64,000 nt of DNA from UBA1573 sp034005165 (GCA_034005165.1 JAVEVE010000001.1:496001-560000), one strand, 5' to 3'; shown: positions 35,289 through 44,724, counted from the stretch's first letter. Numbers and translations: made by a program. Notes: generated by a model not told the origin, from the sequence alone.

Positions 35289-36077
35289 TTATGCAATCTT
35301 GCCTAGGACTGTTGGCTCGAAACCTATAATTTTAAGAAATGCTTTTTCAAGGGAATCTTCTTTTGCTTGGGTCTTCATATCAGCAGGAGCTCCCACAAAA
35401 AGGCTGTGGCCCGCGTGAATAACAGAGACACGGTCGCAAATCTCGTCTAAATCCGCCAAAATATGACTGCTCAGCAGAATTGTCCGCCCCTCTTCCTTAG
35501 CTCGAATCAACAAGGCCTTAACCAGAGACCGGGCAAGAGGATCAAGGCCCGACATAGGCTCATCCAAAATCAAAATACGGCAGCCAGTAAGAATAGTTGC
35601 AATCAAACCAAGCTTTTGCCGCATTCCCTTAGAGTAAGTTTGAACCCGCTGCTTAAGCACATTCGGATCAAGGGCAACTTGATTGCAATATGCCGATTTG
35701 ATTTCAGGAGCAACTTTTCGTCCATAAACGGAGGCCACAAAGTCAATAAATTCTCCGCCGGACAAGAACCACGGCGGATCAAACCTCTCGGGCAAATAGG
35801 CGATATCAGCGCGTGTACGTGACAACTTGCAATCCTGACCAAACACCTCAACCTGTCCGGACATCGGATCTTTCAATCCCAGAATTGTTTTCACCAGCGT
35901 TGTCTTTCCTGCCCCATTCACACCGATCAATCCGTAAAACTGATTTTCGGAAACACCCAGATCAATACCATGAAGAACCTCTTTATCCCCATATCCCGCT
36001 TTGAGGGAGGAGACATGTACGGCCAAAGAATCAGAACCGCTCTCTTGATGAACTTGAACTATAGAGGCATCAGACAT
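35289..36077 (-). CDS. ABC transporter ATPase in the pilus locus
   Basis: 262 residues with Walker A GVNGAGKTT, signature YSKGMRQKLG, Walker B ILILDEPMSGLDP and switch His in LLSSHIL. It belongs to the class that pairs with ABC-2 permeases. Its ATG overlaps the PilP-like stop by one base (TGATG), so it is translated with pilus assembly genes. The probable permease lies 7.5 kb further along the same gene run (27066-27839). The Myxococcus pilus cluster also includes an ABC ATPase, PilH. The transported substrate is unknown. Confidence 0.88.
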   Translation of the reverse strand: MSDASIVQVHQESGSDSLAVHVSSLKAGYGDKEVLHGIDLGVSENQFYGLIGVNGAGKTTLVKTILGLKDPMSGQVEVFGQDCKLSRTRADIAYLPERFDPPWFLSGGEFIDFVASVYGRKVAPEIKSAYCNQVALDPNVLKQRVQTYSKGMRQKLGLIATILTGCRILILDEPMSGLDPLARSLVKALLIRAKEEGRTILLSSHILADLDEICDRVSVIHAGHSLFVGAPADMKTQAKEDSLEKAFLKIIGFEPTVLGKIA

Positions 36078-36697
36078 CAGGAACTCGAACCCGGCAAGAA
36101 GACGCGCGCATCAAGATTAAATCTCTGGTTCGGACGCAAACGCACAGGATAAATCTGATTTGAAACCTGATCAAACCAGCGCAACTCAATGTAATCTTTG
36201 AATACTTTAATATCAACAATCTCGACCGGAAGATTTTCCGGTGTAACTCGATGCTTGTTCAGATAAATAGTCCAATCCCTATCGGAATTATAAAGGATTC
36301 CCGAAAGGGCCAACTCACGCATAGCAACCGGCGGTCTGTAGTTTGGGTCATTAGGATCCCCGCCATCACCATAATCCTGCATAGTCGGAACACGTGTATT
36401 GAAGCCGACACGAGCCTCACGCAACAAAGCATGTTGCTGGGATGTAAAAAATAAAGACGGAACATTTGATTTGGAATAAATCTGCTTCTTGTACTTTTCC
36501 TTGATCTCCTTCTCGATACTCTGAAGGATCTTCACTTCGGCAGGAAGCTCGTCATAAGACAAATTCGCAATCGAATTGATTGTTCCGAATGTCGGAGAAT
36601 TCGCTCCCCCATCCTGAGCGGAAACAGACGGAGCAAAGACAGTTGCAATCATCGCAACAACCAAAGCGCCGGTAAAAAGACTATACGCTTTCATCAT
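36077..36697 (-). CDS. PilP/GspC-like periplasmic protein
   Basis: 206 residues. A cleavable signal peptide ends near VSAQDG. A coiled-coil-like helix follows (VKILQSIEKEIKEKYKKQIY). The C-terminal 80 residues are a small beta domain: RELALSGILYNSDRDWTIYL, then VEIVDIKVFKDYIELRWF, the arrangement of the PilP/GspC homology region that contacts the secretin. Unlike canonical PilP it has no lipobox. It starts one base after the PilO-like stop and overlaps the ABC ATPase start by one base. Confidence 0.75.
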   Translation of the reverse strand: MMKAYSLFTGALVVAMIATVFAPSVSAQDGGANSPTFGTINSIANLSYDELPAEVKILQSIEKEIKEKYKKQIYSKSNVPSLFFTSQQHALLREARVGFNTRVPTMQDYGDGGDPNDPNYRPPVAMRELALSGILYNSDRDWTIYLNKHRVTPENLPVEIVDIKVFKDYIELRWFDQVSNQIYPVRLRPNQRFNLDARVFLPGSSS

Positions 36698-36698
36698 T

Positions 36699-37340
36699 TT
36701 AGTTTACCCCCGGAGGATTGGCGTCATCCTTGGATGTCATGGTCCGCCAGTCAAATTCGAATTCACCTTTAATCAATGGGACAGGATCACCACCACCGAT
36801 CTTGCGCAGCAGAGCTGCATTCAGAACCTGCACACGTTCCAGCTCGAGTCTAGTGATGTCAATGCTGCCGGGATAGCGCTCCTGCATGAATTTCAACAAT
36901 GTGTAAACATCAACATCATCAAGACTATCAATCTCGACTTTACCATGAGACTTAATAACCATCTGCTTGGCCTCATCAGCCTGCTGGTTGGAAACAATCG
37001 TACCTGGTGCATACGTTAATGTCGCCTTGAGAATCCCCACACGAGCATTCAACTTGGCAAAGTTCTCTTCCGCTTCGGAACGGTTCTGGTTGTTAAAGAA
37101 CCCTCTGGCTTCCAGATCCTTGAAATCGCGCAACTGACTTTGCAAAAGGATGAACTCTTCCTTCATACGCGCAACTTCTTCATACTTGGCCTGAATCTGA
37201 GATTTCAAACCCGACAACTCCCGCTCGGAAGCCTCGCGTGTTGGGATCAAATATTCATAAACCAAATATCCGCCCCCACCTGCCAAAGCCAACAGGACCA
37301 GAATAAAAATTACAACTTTGTTAGAAAGACCTCTAACCAT
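36699..37340 (-). CDS. PilO-like inner-membrane protein
   Basis: 213 residues: a single N-terminal membrane helix (about 9-31), a coiled coil (about 35-75, REASERELSGLKSQIQAKYEEV) and a small periplasmic alpha/beta domain ending KGEFEFDW, the plan of PilO/GspM/MshJ proteins. PilO pairs with PilN to set the inner-membrane platform. It overlaps the PilMN-like gene by 8 bases. Assignment is by layout and position, since the primary sequence of this family is poorly conserved. Confidence 0.78.
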   Translation of the reverse strand: MVRGLSNKVVIFILVLLALAGGGGYLVYEYLIPTREASERELSGLKSQIQAKYEEVARMKEEFILLQSQLRDFKDLEARGFFNNQNRSEAEENFAKLNARVGILKATLTYAPGTIVSNQQADEAKQMVIKSHGKVEIDSLDDVDVYTLLKFMQERYPGSIDITRLELERVQVLNAALLRKIGGGDPVPLIKGEFEFDWRTMTSKDDANPPGVN

Positions 37341-38967
37341 TTTTGCCGACCTTTCTTACGCGTATCGCCGCTTCATAACGATCTGTTATTTGACGCTTAT
37401 TGGCAATGACCCCGTATTCAACATCCGAAGCCCCACGGAACGTCGTATCTCGCAATGGAGTTTCAACCTTGGCAAGATATCCGATTTTTTCCAAACGCTC
37501 ATTCATCCGGGCAACAAGCTTATCAATTTCCTCATTCCCTTTAACGATATCAATATTTCCTGCAAAACTGATCGTCAGAGCAATTTCGGTATTGCGCGGA
37601 GACATAACCTCTCCGGGTTTCTGAGTGCCCGCAGGCTCCTGCCCCTGATTCAAGAATTCGAACTTATCCAGACGGATATCTTCCATTGAACGAGCGATAG
37701 CATCAAGCACATCCAATGGATTGACGACCACTTGCGTAATCGCCTTATTGATAGAAAGAGCGCCCTTGATCAGAGGAATATCAATCCCCATGCTCTCTTT
37801 ACGTTTAAGCTCTTCATAATAAATCTCTTCGATTTTCTTTTTCTGGATTTGCGCAACCTCGATATTGACGGTCGTTGCGTAAAGATTCATTCCCTCGTCA
37901 ACCGCAACGCCTGCAACACCAGACAAAGCAATTGCAGAGATGGTCATAACCCCTAAAGCAATCTGACGAGGTTGACGGATTGCCATGATGTCCCGAGAGG
38001 TCAGAGGCAGATCAAGTGATAATTTACGTCCGCTCCACCCGGCATGCAAAGCATCGGCATAATGGGGCTCGTCACGTTGAGCACGAACACCCAGCATAGC
38101 CCCGGCAGCAGGAACGCTGAGAACATTATAGTTACACGGAGCATAAATCATCGTCTCCAGAGGCTCCGTATATGCCGGATCACCGATCACAATCAATTCG
38201 AGACCATCTTCAGGCGTATACCCGAAACGTGACAGGTAACTCAGTGTCGCTTGTAATTCTTGAGATACATCGGCAGCCCACATACCTGGATTTTCAGGGT
38301 CAGGCTCGACAACAGGCGTTACACGTGTCAAAGCCAGTTCATTGTTACGCACAACGATCTGACGCAAACCGCCACCCCGATGCTGGGAAATCAGAATGGA
38401 CCAACGGGCTCCGCCACCGCCCCGTTTCTCGGAAACCTTTTTAACAAGAGCATCAACCATAGAGGTCGATTCAACAGGTAACAAACCATACCCGACAACC
38501 TGCTGGTCCACATTTGCCAAAGCCGTCATAATCCGGCCAAATGCATCTGTGGAAGGAACCGCAGCAAACAGGTACAAATCCCCTTTTGCCGCATCCTTAT
38601 CGCCTGAGGCAGCCTCACGGACCGCCTTTGTCCCGGCCTTCAACGGCATAGCGGCGCGCATCGAATAATTCGGAAACGCGACATTCAAGCGGCGCTGTAT
38701 GATATTGGCTTTATCAAAATAAGAGAGGACTGGAACTTTCTCTTTTCTGTAATGCTGCTCGACCGCATCATTCAAAATCATAACAGCCGAGGCCCCGGAA
38801 CGGGAAATCATATCAGAGAGCTTCTCCTCAAACCCGCCCCCTCTCCAATGCAGAGTGTCGATGAACTCGACCCCGCTACCGGAAGATTTGTACACACCGA
38901 CACCATCGTCCATGATAAGAAGAACGCAGCGTGTCGGAGATATAAGAGAGGGCATAGGAGCAGACAT
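37333..38967 (-). CDS. PilM-PilN fusion (GspL/MshI-like)
   Basis: 544 residues. The first 325 or so are cytoplasmic and look like an actin-fold PilM/GspL domain (VLLIMDDGVGVYKSS at the start, a GLLPVESTSMVDAL strand-helix, LELIVIGDPAYTEPL later). A membrane helix lies at about 338-360 (QIALGVMTISAIALSGVAGVAV), then a coiled coil rich in Lys and Glu and a periplasmic PilN-like domain (VNPLDVLDAIARSMEDIRLD, then EIALTISFAG). In most type IV pilus loci PilM and PilN are separate; here they form one chain, as in GspL. Confidence 0.78.
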   Translation of the reverse strand: MSAPMPSLISPTRCVLLIMDDGVGVYKSSGSGVEFIDTLHWRGGGFEEKLSDMISRSGASAVMILNDAVEQHYRKEKVPVLSYFDKANIIQRRLNVAFPNYSMRAAMPLKAGTKAVREAASGDKDAAKGDLYLFAAVPSTDAFGRIMTALANVDQQVVGYGLLPVESTSMVDALVKKVSEKRGGGGARWSILISQHRGGGLRQIVVRNNELALTRVTPVVEPDPENPGMWAADVSQELQATLSYLSRFGYTPEDGLELIVIGDPAYTEPLETMIYAPCNYNVLSVPAAGAMLGVRAQRDEPHYADALHAGWSGRKLSLDLPLTSRDIMAIRQPRQIALGVMTISAIALSGVAGVAVDEGMNLYATTVNIEVAQIQKKKIEEIYYEELKRKESMGIDIPLIKGALSINKAITQVVVNPLDVLDAIARSMEDIRLDKFEFLNQGQEPAGTQKPGEVMSPRNTEIALTISFAGNIDIVKGNEEIDKLVARMNERLEKIGYLAKVETPLRDTTFRGASDVEYGVIANKRQITDRYEAAIRVRKVGKNG

Positions 38968-38982
38968 AATAAGACCAACCGT

Positions 38983-40209
38983 TTAAAAATCGATATTTTC
39001 GAAACTCGAGTATATAGGACCAAAGACCGCAACCGCAATCCACAAGATCATAACCCCTAAAAGCAGAGTCAGCATCGGCTCGATCATGGTAATCAAGCCC
39101 TGCACCGCCTCATCAACATCTTTGGTATAAAATTCAGATACTTGGTTCAAAACCGGGGTCAAATTACCGGATTCCTCACCGATTTTGATCATTCTGGTCA
39201 CCATTGTCGGAAACTCACCGGACGAACCGAAGGCGGAAGACAAAGGAGAGCCTGACTGAACCTGGGACTGCACGACCTCCAAAGCCTCAAGCAAAGCGAG
39301 ATTTGTAACGGTCTGCTGGGCGGATCTCAAGCAGTTCAAAACATCAATACCACTCGAAAACAACGCACCGAACGTTTGAGCATATCGGGCAATCGAAATT
39401 TTACGGATAAGAGGACCTGCAATTGGAAACCGTAACCATAACGTATCCATTTGATACGCAAACCCCTCGGAGTTCTTGCGAATAACTTTATAAGCAAAGG
39501 CAGCAACAATTGGCGCAGAAAGAATAGCCCACCAGAATTGTTGGAAGAACTCAGAAGTTGACATCAAGGCCGTGGTATAGAAGGGCAATTCCTGTCCGAG
39601 ATTTTTGATAAACCCGACAATTTCAGGAACAACATACCCCATCATAACCGTCACGGTTAAAACTACAGTCACCAACAGGATTGTCGGATAGCGAGTCGCT
39701 TTCTTAATTTTCGACTGCATCTCATCCACCCATTTCAGGTAAATAATGAGCTGGCTATAGGATAATTCCAGATCACCGGTCTCCTCACCCGCCTGAATAA
39801 GAGAGATGTATAAATTCGAGAAAACCTTTGGGTAAGCCGCCAAAGCCTCGGACAAAGAGCTACCATCCGATACGTTTCGATGCACATCCGTCATGATATC
39901 TTTTAATGTCTGGTTTTCGGCAGAATCACGAACATCGGCGAGAGATTCCAGCATCGGGACACCGGCTCCCTGCATTTGTTGCAAATGCATAAAGAACTGG
40001 ATCAGATCGCGGACTTTAACTTTCGGACGAAACAAGGCAATCCCGCCGCCGCTTTTGGCGGAAACGGGAGTACAGCTAACCAGCTCCATACCGGCGGCCT
40101 GAAGCTGATTGTACAAATCAACCTCATTCGCAGCCGAGACGACACCGCGAATCGGACGACCTTTAGCATTATAAGCTTTGTACTTATAGGGCTGAATGGC
40201 AACCTCCAT
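38983..40209 (-). CDS. GspF/PilC-like inner-membrane platform protein
   Basis: 408 residues with the duplicated T2SS-F fold. An N-terminal YKYKAYNAKGRPIRGVV precedes two repeats, each with a helical bundle and membrane segments; the conserved LIQAGEETGDLELSYSQL and MIKIGEESGNLTPVLNQ mark the two halves. It couples the extension ATPase to pilin assembly. It lies 44 bases after the gspE-type gene and 15 before the PilMN fusion. Confidence 0.94.
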   Translation of the reverse strand: MEVAIQPYKYKAYNAKGRPIRGVVSAANEVDLYNQLQAAGMELVSCTPVSAKSGGGIALFRPKVKVRDLIQFFMHLQQMQGAGVPMLESLADVRDSAENQTLKDIMTDVHRNVSDGSSLSEALAAYPKVFSNLYISLIQAGEETGDLELSYSQLIIYLKWVDEMQSKIKKATRYPTILLVTVVLTVTVMMGYVVPEIVGFIKNLGQELPFYTTALMSTSEFFQQFWWAILSAPIVAAFAYKVIRKNSEGFAYQMDTLWLRFPIAGPLIRKISIARYAQTFGALFSSGIDVLNCLRSAQQTVTNLALLEALEVVQSQVQSGSPLSSAFGSSGEFPTMVTRMIKIGEESGNLTPVLNQVSEFYTKDVDEAVQGLITMIEPMLTLLLGVMILWIAVAVFGPIYSSFENIDF

Positions 40210-40253
40210 CTAACGAAAGCCAACGGAAACAGGGCGTCACCGCGGACAAGAGA

Positions 40254-42137
40254 CTAATACACGTGGACGGCGCCAGCGACCTCTTCGAGACTCGTAACAC
40301 CATCTAGGATTTTGAGGATACCATCATCTCGCATACTTTTGAATCCCTTTTGTTGAGCAACACGCTTCATTTCGGCTTTTGTACCACTTCGCGCAATCAC
40401 TTCATCAATGTCCTCATCCATCAGGAGGATTTCAGCGATGGCCAAACGCCCCTTATAACCCTGCCCGGAACAAGCCGGACAGCCACCCTGACGGGGTTTA
40501 AAAACCTTTGGCGGAGAGGAAGGATCAGCTCCCAGAATTTTGCATTCTTCCTCATTCGGAACATGCTCCATCTTACAGCTTTCACATAACTTTCGAACAA
40601 GACGCTGCGCAAAGACTCCGATAATAGCTCCGGCAATCATCCCCGGCTTCATACCCAAATCGACAAGACGAGGAATCGCACCGAACGAATCATTTGTGTG
40701 CAAGGTTGTATAAACCTGGTGACCCGTCATAGCAGCCTTCAAAGCCATCTCTCCCGTCATCCCGTCACGAATCTCACCGATAAAGATGATGTCAGGATCC
40801 TGACGCAGCAAAGCCTTAATCCCGTCAGCGAAGGTCAATATCCCCTCACGAACATGGGTTTGACGAATCATCGGCAAAGAATACTCAACAGGATCTTCCA
40901 AAGTCTGAATATTAACTTCCACCTTATTGATTTCATTGATCATTGAGTAAAGGGAGGTGGACTTACCCGACCCCGTTGGGCCTGTTACAATAATAATCCC
41001 CTCGGGACGCGCTTGCGCAGAACGGATACGTCTTAAATTCTCTTCACTAAATCCGAGCTTTTCCAACGGCTTAATCGAAGCACTTTTATCAAGAACACGA
41101 AGAACAATATTCTCCCCGTGAACTGTCGGCAAAGAGGATACGCGGAAGTCAGCCTCCCTGTCCCCAATGTTCAAATTGAAACGGCCATCCTGCGGCGCCA
41201 ACTTGTCGGCGATATTCATCTTCGACATAATTTTGAGACGCTGGGAGACACCGTTCCATATTTTTTTGTGCAAAATCTGTGCGGTAAACAAGACACCATC
41301 CAAGCGATAGCGCAAACGGACAAAGTTTTCTTCAGGCTCGAAGTGCAAATCCGATACGCCGGTTTTAACAGCATCAATCAACAGGGCATTCACCAGACGC
41401 ACGATCGGATGGGAATACGCTTTATCTTCATTGAGTTTGGCAACATCGTCAGAATTTGCCTTGGTATCATCAAGCTCTTTGAGAATATCCTCGATCAAGC
41501 TTGAATATCCGTAAGCCGCATCAATTGCGTCAGACAAAATAGTCGGGGTAGTCACCATACATCGTATTTCTGTCCCTTTGGGCAGAATACGTTTCAAACC
41601 ATCTGTCGCAACGATGTCATACGGGTCGATCATAGCGACCACAACAACATTATCCTGAATAGAAATCGGCAAGACCCTGAACTTCTTGGCATCGCCCTTG
41701 TCAATCAGGCTTAGGGCTTCACCATCAAAAATCGTGGACTTCGGATCAAAGACCTCATGACCGCTTGATTCTGCCAAAAACTGGATCAGGAACTGCTCTT
41801 CAATAAATCCGAGATCAACAAGAACCTGGCCTAACAATTTACCGGTAATCTTTTTTTCTTGTAAGGCAACATTCAGTTGCTCTTGTGTAATAACGCCCTG
41901 CGCGACAAGACGCTCTCCGATCCGCCCGCGACCATCCGCCTCACCCGCTCCAGCAGAAAAATCTCCTTGATAAGAACCGGCAACGCCGCCACTGCGATTG
42001 GCCATGCCTGTTCCGCCACCGCGAACAACCCCTTTTTGAGGCCCTCTCGGAATCTGATCCGGGCGCGCAGGAAGATTGACTCCGGAAGATTTTTCCGAAT
42101 CGCTCTCATTTTTACCAGTTAAATCAATAACTTCCAT
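40254..42137 (-). CDS. GspE/PilB/MshE-type pilus extension ATPase with MshEN domain
   Basis: 627 residues. After a disordered N-terminus (1-70), residues 72-123 form two tandem 24-residue-type motifs (IGERLVAQGVITQEQLNVAL and LLGQVLVDLGFIEEQFLIQF), the MshEN arrangement that binds c-di-GMP in MshE. The ATPase part has Walker A GPTGSGKST, the Asp/Walker B box DPDIIFIGEIRD, the His box TGHQVYTTLHTND, and a zinc-type CxxC (CESC) ... CxxC (CPAC) pair typical of GspE. It powers pilus extension and appears to head the locus. The ATG is preceded by TATAA with no clear ribosome binding site. Confidence 0.93.
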   Translation of the reverse strand: MEVIDLTGKNESDSEKSSGVNLPARPDQIPRGPQKGVVRGGGTGMANRSGGVAGSYQGDFSAGAGEADGRGRIGERLVAQGVITQEQLNVALQEKKITGKLLGQVLVDLGFIEEQFLIQFLAESSGHEVFDPKSTIFDGEALSLIDKGDAKKFRVLPISIQDNVVVVAMIDPYDIVATDGLKRILPKGTEIRCMVTTPTILSDAIDAAYGYSSLIEDILKELDDTKANSDDVAKLNEDKAYSHPIVRLVNALLIDAVKTGVSDLHFEPEENFVRLRYRLDGVLFTAQILHKKIWNGVSQRLKIMSKMNIADKLAPQDGRFNLNIGDREADFRVSSLPTVHGENIVLRVLDKSASIKPLEKLGFSEENLRRIRSAQARPEGIIIVTGPTGSGKSTSLYSMINEINKVEVNIQTLEDPVEYSLPMIRQTHVREGILTFADGIKALLRQDPDIIFIGEIRDGMTGEMALKAAMTGHQVYTTLHTNDSFGAIPRLVDLGMKPGMIAGAIIGVFAQRLVRKLCESCKMEHVPNEEECKILGADPSSPPKVFKPRQGGCPACSGQGYKGRLAIAEILLMDEDIDEVIARSGTKAEMKRVAQQKGFKSMRDDGILKILDGVTSLEEVAGAVHVY

Positions 42138-42406
42138 TATAACAAATTACCGTTCCAGCGCGCAGAATTGCGCAATTAAAATGACCAGATCTGACATAAG
42201 GATACTTCAGAATATTATTTTTCTCCCTACTCAAAATGACAAAAAAAGAAAGAAAACTCCTTTTATCACCATAGAGTACATTTCAATCGTAAAAAAAACT
42301 TGAAGATCGGGATGTTGCAAATTACTAAAAAACAGGTAGATTCACCTGACAAATGTACTCCATAATAGATATAGAATTATAATTACCTAAAAAAAGAGAA
42401 AAAGTT

Positions 42407-42841
42407 ATGGCAACAGAGATTCGGCGTCTGATCTTTTCACATAGTGAGACGACCTCGGCGATACGCAATTACGGCACATCATTGGGCATGAAATTCCCCG
42501 ATGGTCGGGTTATTCGCGCGCGCTATGCGGGAAATGCAGAATATGAATTTCATACCTTGAAGCAGTTCAAGGCTCCTATTCAAGGGGATTATAACGTCCG
42601 GGAAACTCCGAAGGCTATTACACTGACTTTTTTCGATGAAAAGACGTTCGAGCAGAAATTTATCAACCTGACAGCAGACTTTATCTCCGCAGCCTTGATC
42701 GAATACAGCATTCAGAACAAAATTATGATGCCGAAGAACGCGGAAAAAAGCCTCGACCTGACGGAATTCAATGTCTGCCTGGATATTAACCTTGAAAACC
42801 TGACCGAAGGCGCATCAGGCCCTCTTCGTCTGGAAGACTAG
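42407..42841 (+). CDS. Protein of unknown function, 144 residues
   Basis: I do not recognise the family. It is a soluble mixed alpha/beta protein without a signal peptide; the strand-rich N-terminal half (SLGMKFPDGRVIRARYAG) and a central helix (ADFISAALIEYSIQ) suggest a compact domain. An A/G-rich stretch precedes the ATG. It is transcribed divergently from the pilus extension ATPase across 269 bases that hold a TATAAT at 42377 but no convincing -35. A terminator follows, so it is a single-gene unit. Confidence 0.75.
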   Translation: MATEIRRLIFSHSETTSAIRNYGTSLGMKFPDGRVIRARYAGNAEYEFHTLKQFKAPIQGDYNVRETPKAITLTFFDEKTFEQKFINLTADFISAALIEYSIQNKIMMPKNAEKSLDLTEFNVCLDINLENLTEGASGPLRLED

Positions 42842-42911
42842 CTTTCCCGACAAGCAGCGGGACAGACTAAATTTCTTTATAAAAATCAGTCGGAATTAAG
42901 AATTTAGCCAA

Positions 42912-42938
42912 GGGGGCGTTATGAAAACGCCTCCTTTT
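42912..42938 (+). terminator. Intrinsic terminator before pgsA
   Basis: A 9-bp stem with one G-T pair (42912-42920 with 42926-42934), a 5-base loop and four T. It lies 70 bases past the unknown gene. Confidence 0.8.
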
Positions 42939-43016
42939 CGTTATAAAAAAACCAATTCGTGTATATCTCTTCATAACATATTGAAAGAAATGCACTAATC
43001 CCCTAATAAATAAGAC

Positions 43017-43568
43017 ATGCACAATTTACCGAATTATATGACTGTTGGACGTCTTTTGTCCTTACCTATCCTTGTGGCTATGATGCTCATCAATACTGAA
43101 TGGGCGGCATGGACGGCTCTTGGAATTTACACACTCGGATGTCTGACAGACTGGTTGGATGGATACATCGCCAGAAAGTACAAACTGGAATCCGCATTCG
43201 GGAAGTTCCTCGATCCGGTTGCAGATAAAATCTTTATCGCCACAGTTCTCGTAACCTTGATCGCGAATGACAATCTACCGTTATGGGGATCAATTCCCGT
43301 GATTATCATTCTCTCTCGTGAATTTCTTGTTTCTGGCCTTCGCGAATTTTTTGGGCCGAAAAATATCCAGTTCCCCGTATCCTATTTGGCCAAGTGGAAA
43401 ACAACAGTACAAATGTTTTCACTTGGCTTTTTGATTATGGGCGATTGGGGTGAAAAAGTATTCCCGCCGAACTGGGAAATGGGATATGGCCTGCTGACGA
43501 TTGCAACCATTCTCACAATGATGACCGGTTGGACTTATATGAAAGAAGGCTTGAAGCATCTGGATTAG
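43017..43568 (+). CDS. pgsA: CDP-diacylglycerol-glycerol-3-phosphate 3-phosphatidyltransferase
   Basis: 183 residues with several membrane segments and the CDP-alcohol phosphotransferase signature DG-x2-AR-x8-G-x3-D-x3-D, read here in DWLDGYIARKYKLESAFG followed by KFLDPVADK. It makes phosphatidylglycerol phosphate, the first committed step to phosphatidylglycerol and cardiolipin. PgsA rather than phosphatidylserine synthase is suggested by the short length and the N-terminal NLPNYMTVGRLL. pyrD starts 16 bases after its stop. Confidence 0.93.
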   Translation: MHNLPNYMTVGRLLSLPILVAMMLINTEWAAWTALGIYTLGCLTDWLDGYIARKYKLESAFGKFLDPVADKIFIATVLVTLIANDNLPLWGSIPVIIILSREFLVSGLREFFGPKNIQFPVSYLAKWKTTVQMFSLGFLIMGDWGEKVFPPNWEMGYGLLTIATILTMMTGWTYMKEGLKHLD

Positions 43569-43584
43569 GTGAAAAGAAAATTTG

Positions 43585-44724
43585 ATGGCAAACAAAAATC
43601 TATATCACACGCTGACCACTCTTCTATTTCTCCTGACACCGGAGAAAGCCCATAAACTGACCCTGAAAGCACTACGGACAACGCCATCCCCCTTGCTGAC
43701 CTCTGCTTTCCAAAGCAAACTCCCGTCATCCTTGAGTATTCATTTATGGAATAGACGTTTTCCGAACCCTGTAGGCCTCGCAGCAGGATTTGATAAAAAT
43801 GCCGAAAGTCTCGGCGGCTTATTCGCACTCGGTTTCGGCTTTGTCGAAGCTGGAACTGTGACAATCAAACCGCAGGCAGGAAATCCTGAGCCACGCATCT
43901 TCCGCTGCCCTGAGCATAAAGCCATAATCAACCGTATGGGATTTCCGAATGCAGGTGTTGCTGCATTCAAAGCCAATCTCGAAAAATTCCTGTCACGCAA
44001 ACCGCGCCCACACGGGGTTCTCGGGATCAACATCGGCATGAACAAGGATCAAACCGATCCTGCAAAAGATTACACATCACTGATCCGTACCCTTGCACCG
44101 ATGGCAGATTATCTGACGGTCAATATTTCATCTCCCAATACACCGGGCCTGCGCAATTTGCAGGAAAAAGAACCGCTGACCGACCTTTTGATGGCATTGC
44201 TAGCGGAACGCAAGAAGTCTTGCGGGGCAAATCCGCCCCCTCTTCTGGTCAAACTTGCCCCGGATTTGAATGATACGCAAATCGCCGATATTTCATCCGT
44301 ATTATTGGCGCTCGACATTGACGGCATTATCCTGACCAATACCACGCTGGATCGTCCCGACTTTCTACCATCCGAGTTTGCATCAGAAAAAGGCGGACTT
44401 TCAGGTGCGCCGCTGACCGATAAATCAACCGAAGTCATCCGCAAATTCTACCGACTGACCAAAGGTCAAATCCCGATCATTGGGGTTGGTGGCATTTCAA
44501 ACGGAGAGCAGGCCTACGCCAAAATCCGTGCAGGAGCATCACTTGTTCAAATCTATTCTGCACTTGTTTATGAAGGCCCTGGCCTTCCGAACCGTATTAA
44601 CCGTGAACTGGCAGACCTTTTGAAACGGGATGGGTTCAAATCACTCGAACAGGCTATCGGTGCCGATTACCCTGACATTACCAACAGTACGAAAACGGAG
44701 GAACCGCATGCCAAATCCGCGTAA
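43585..44724 (+). CDS. pyrD: Dihydroorotate dehydrogenase (quinone), class 2
   Basis: 379 residues from the ATG at 43585 (a TTG immediately before it is in frame but unnecessary). The N-terminal helix that binds membrane and quinone is present, then the FMN TIM barrel with NPVGLAAGFDKNAE, the catalytic-Ser loop NISSPNTPGLRNLQ and the phosphate site GVGGISNG. It oxidises dihydroorotate to orotate in pyrimidine synthesis and passes electrons to quinone. Its last 17 bases overlap the next gene. Confidence 0.95.
   Translation: MANKNLYHTLTTLLFLLTPEKAHKLTLKALRTTPSPLLTSAFQSKLPSSLSIHLWNRRFPNPVGLAAGFDKNAESLGGLFALGFGFVEAGTVTIKPQAGNPEPRIFRCPEHKAIINRMGFPNAGVAAFKANLEKFLSRKPRPHGVLGINIGMNKDQTDPAKDYTSLIRTLAPMADYLTVNISSPNTPGLRNLQEKEPLTDLLMALLAERKKSCGANPPPLLVKLAPDLNDTQIADISSVLLALDIDGIILTNTTLDRPDFLPSEFASEKGGLSGAPLTDKSTEVIRKFYRLTKGQIPIIGVGGISNGEQAYAKIRAGASLVQIYSALVYEGPGLPNRINRELADLLKRDGFKSLEQAIGADYPDITNSTKTEEPHAKSA

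Noticed and set aside
24250..42137. Type II secretion system instead of a pilus
   Set aside because: Two PilT-type retraction ATPases and a single pilin-like gene with its own promoter fit a retractile type IV pilus; no set of GspG-K pseudopilins is present.
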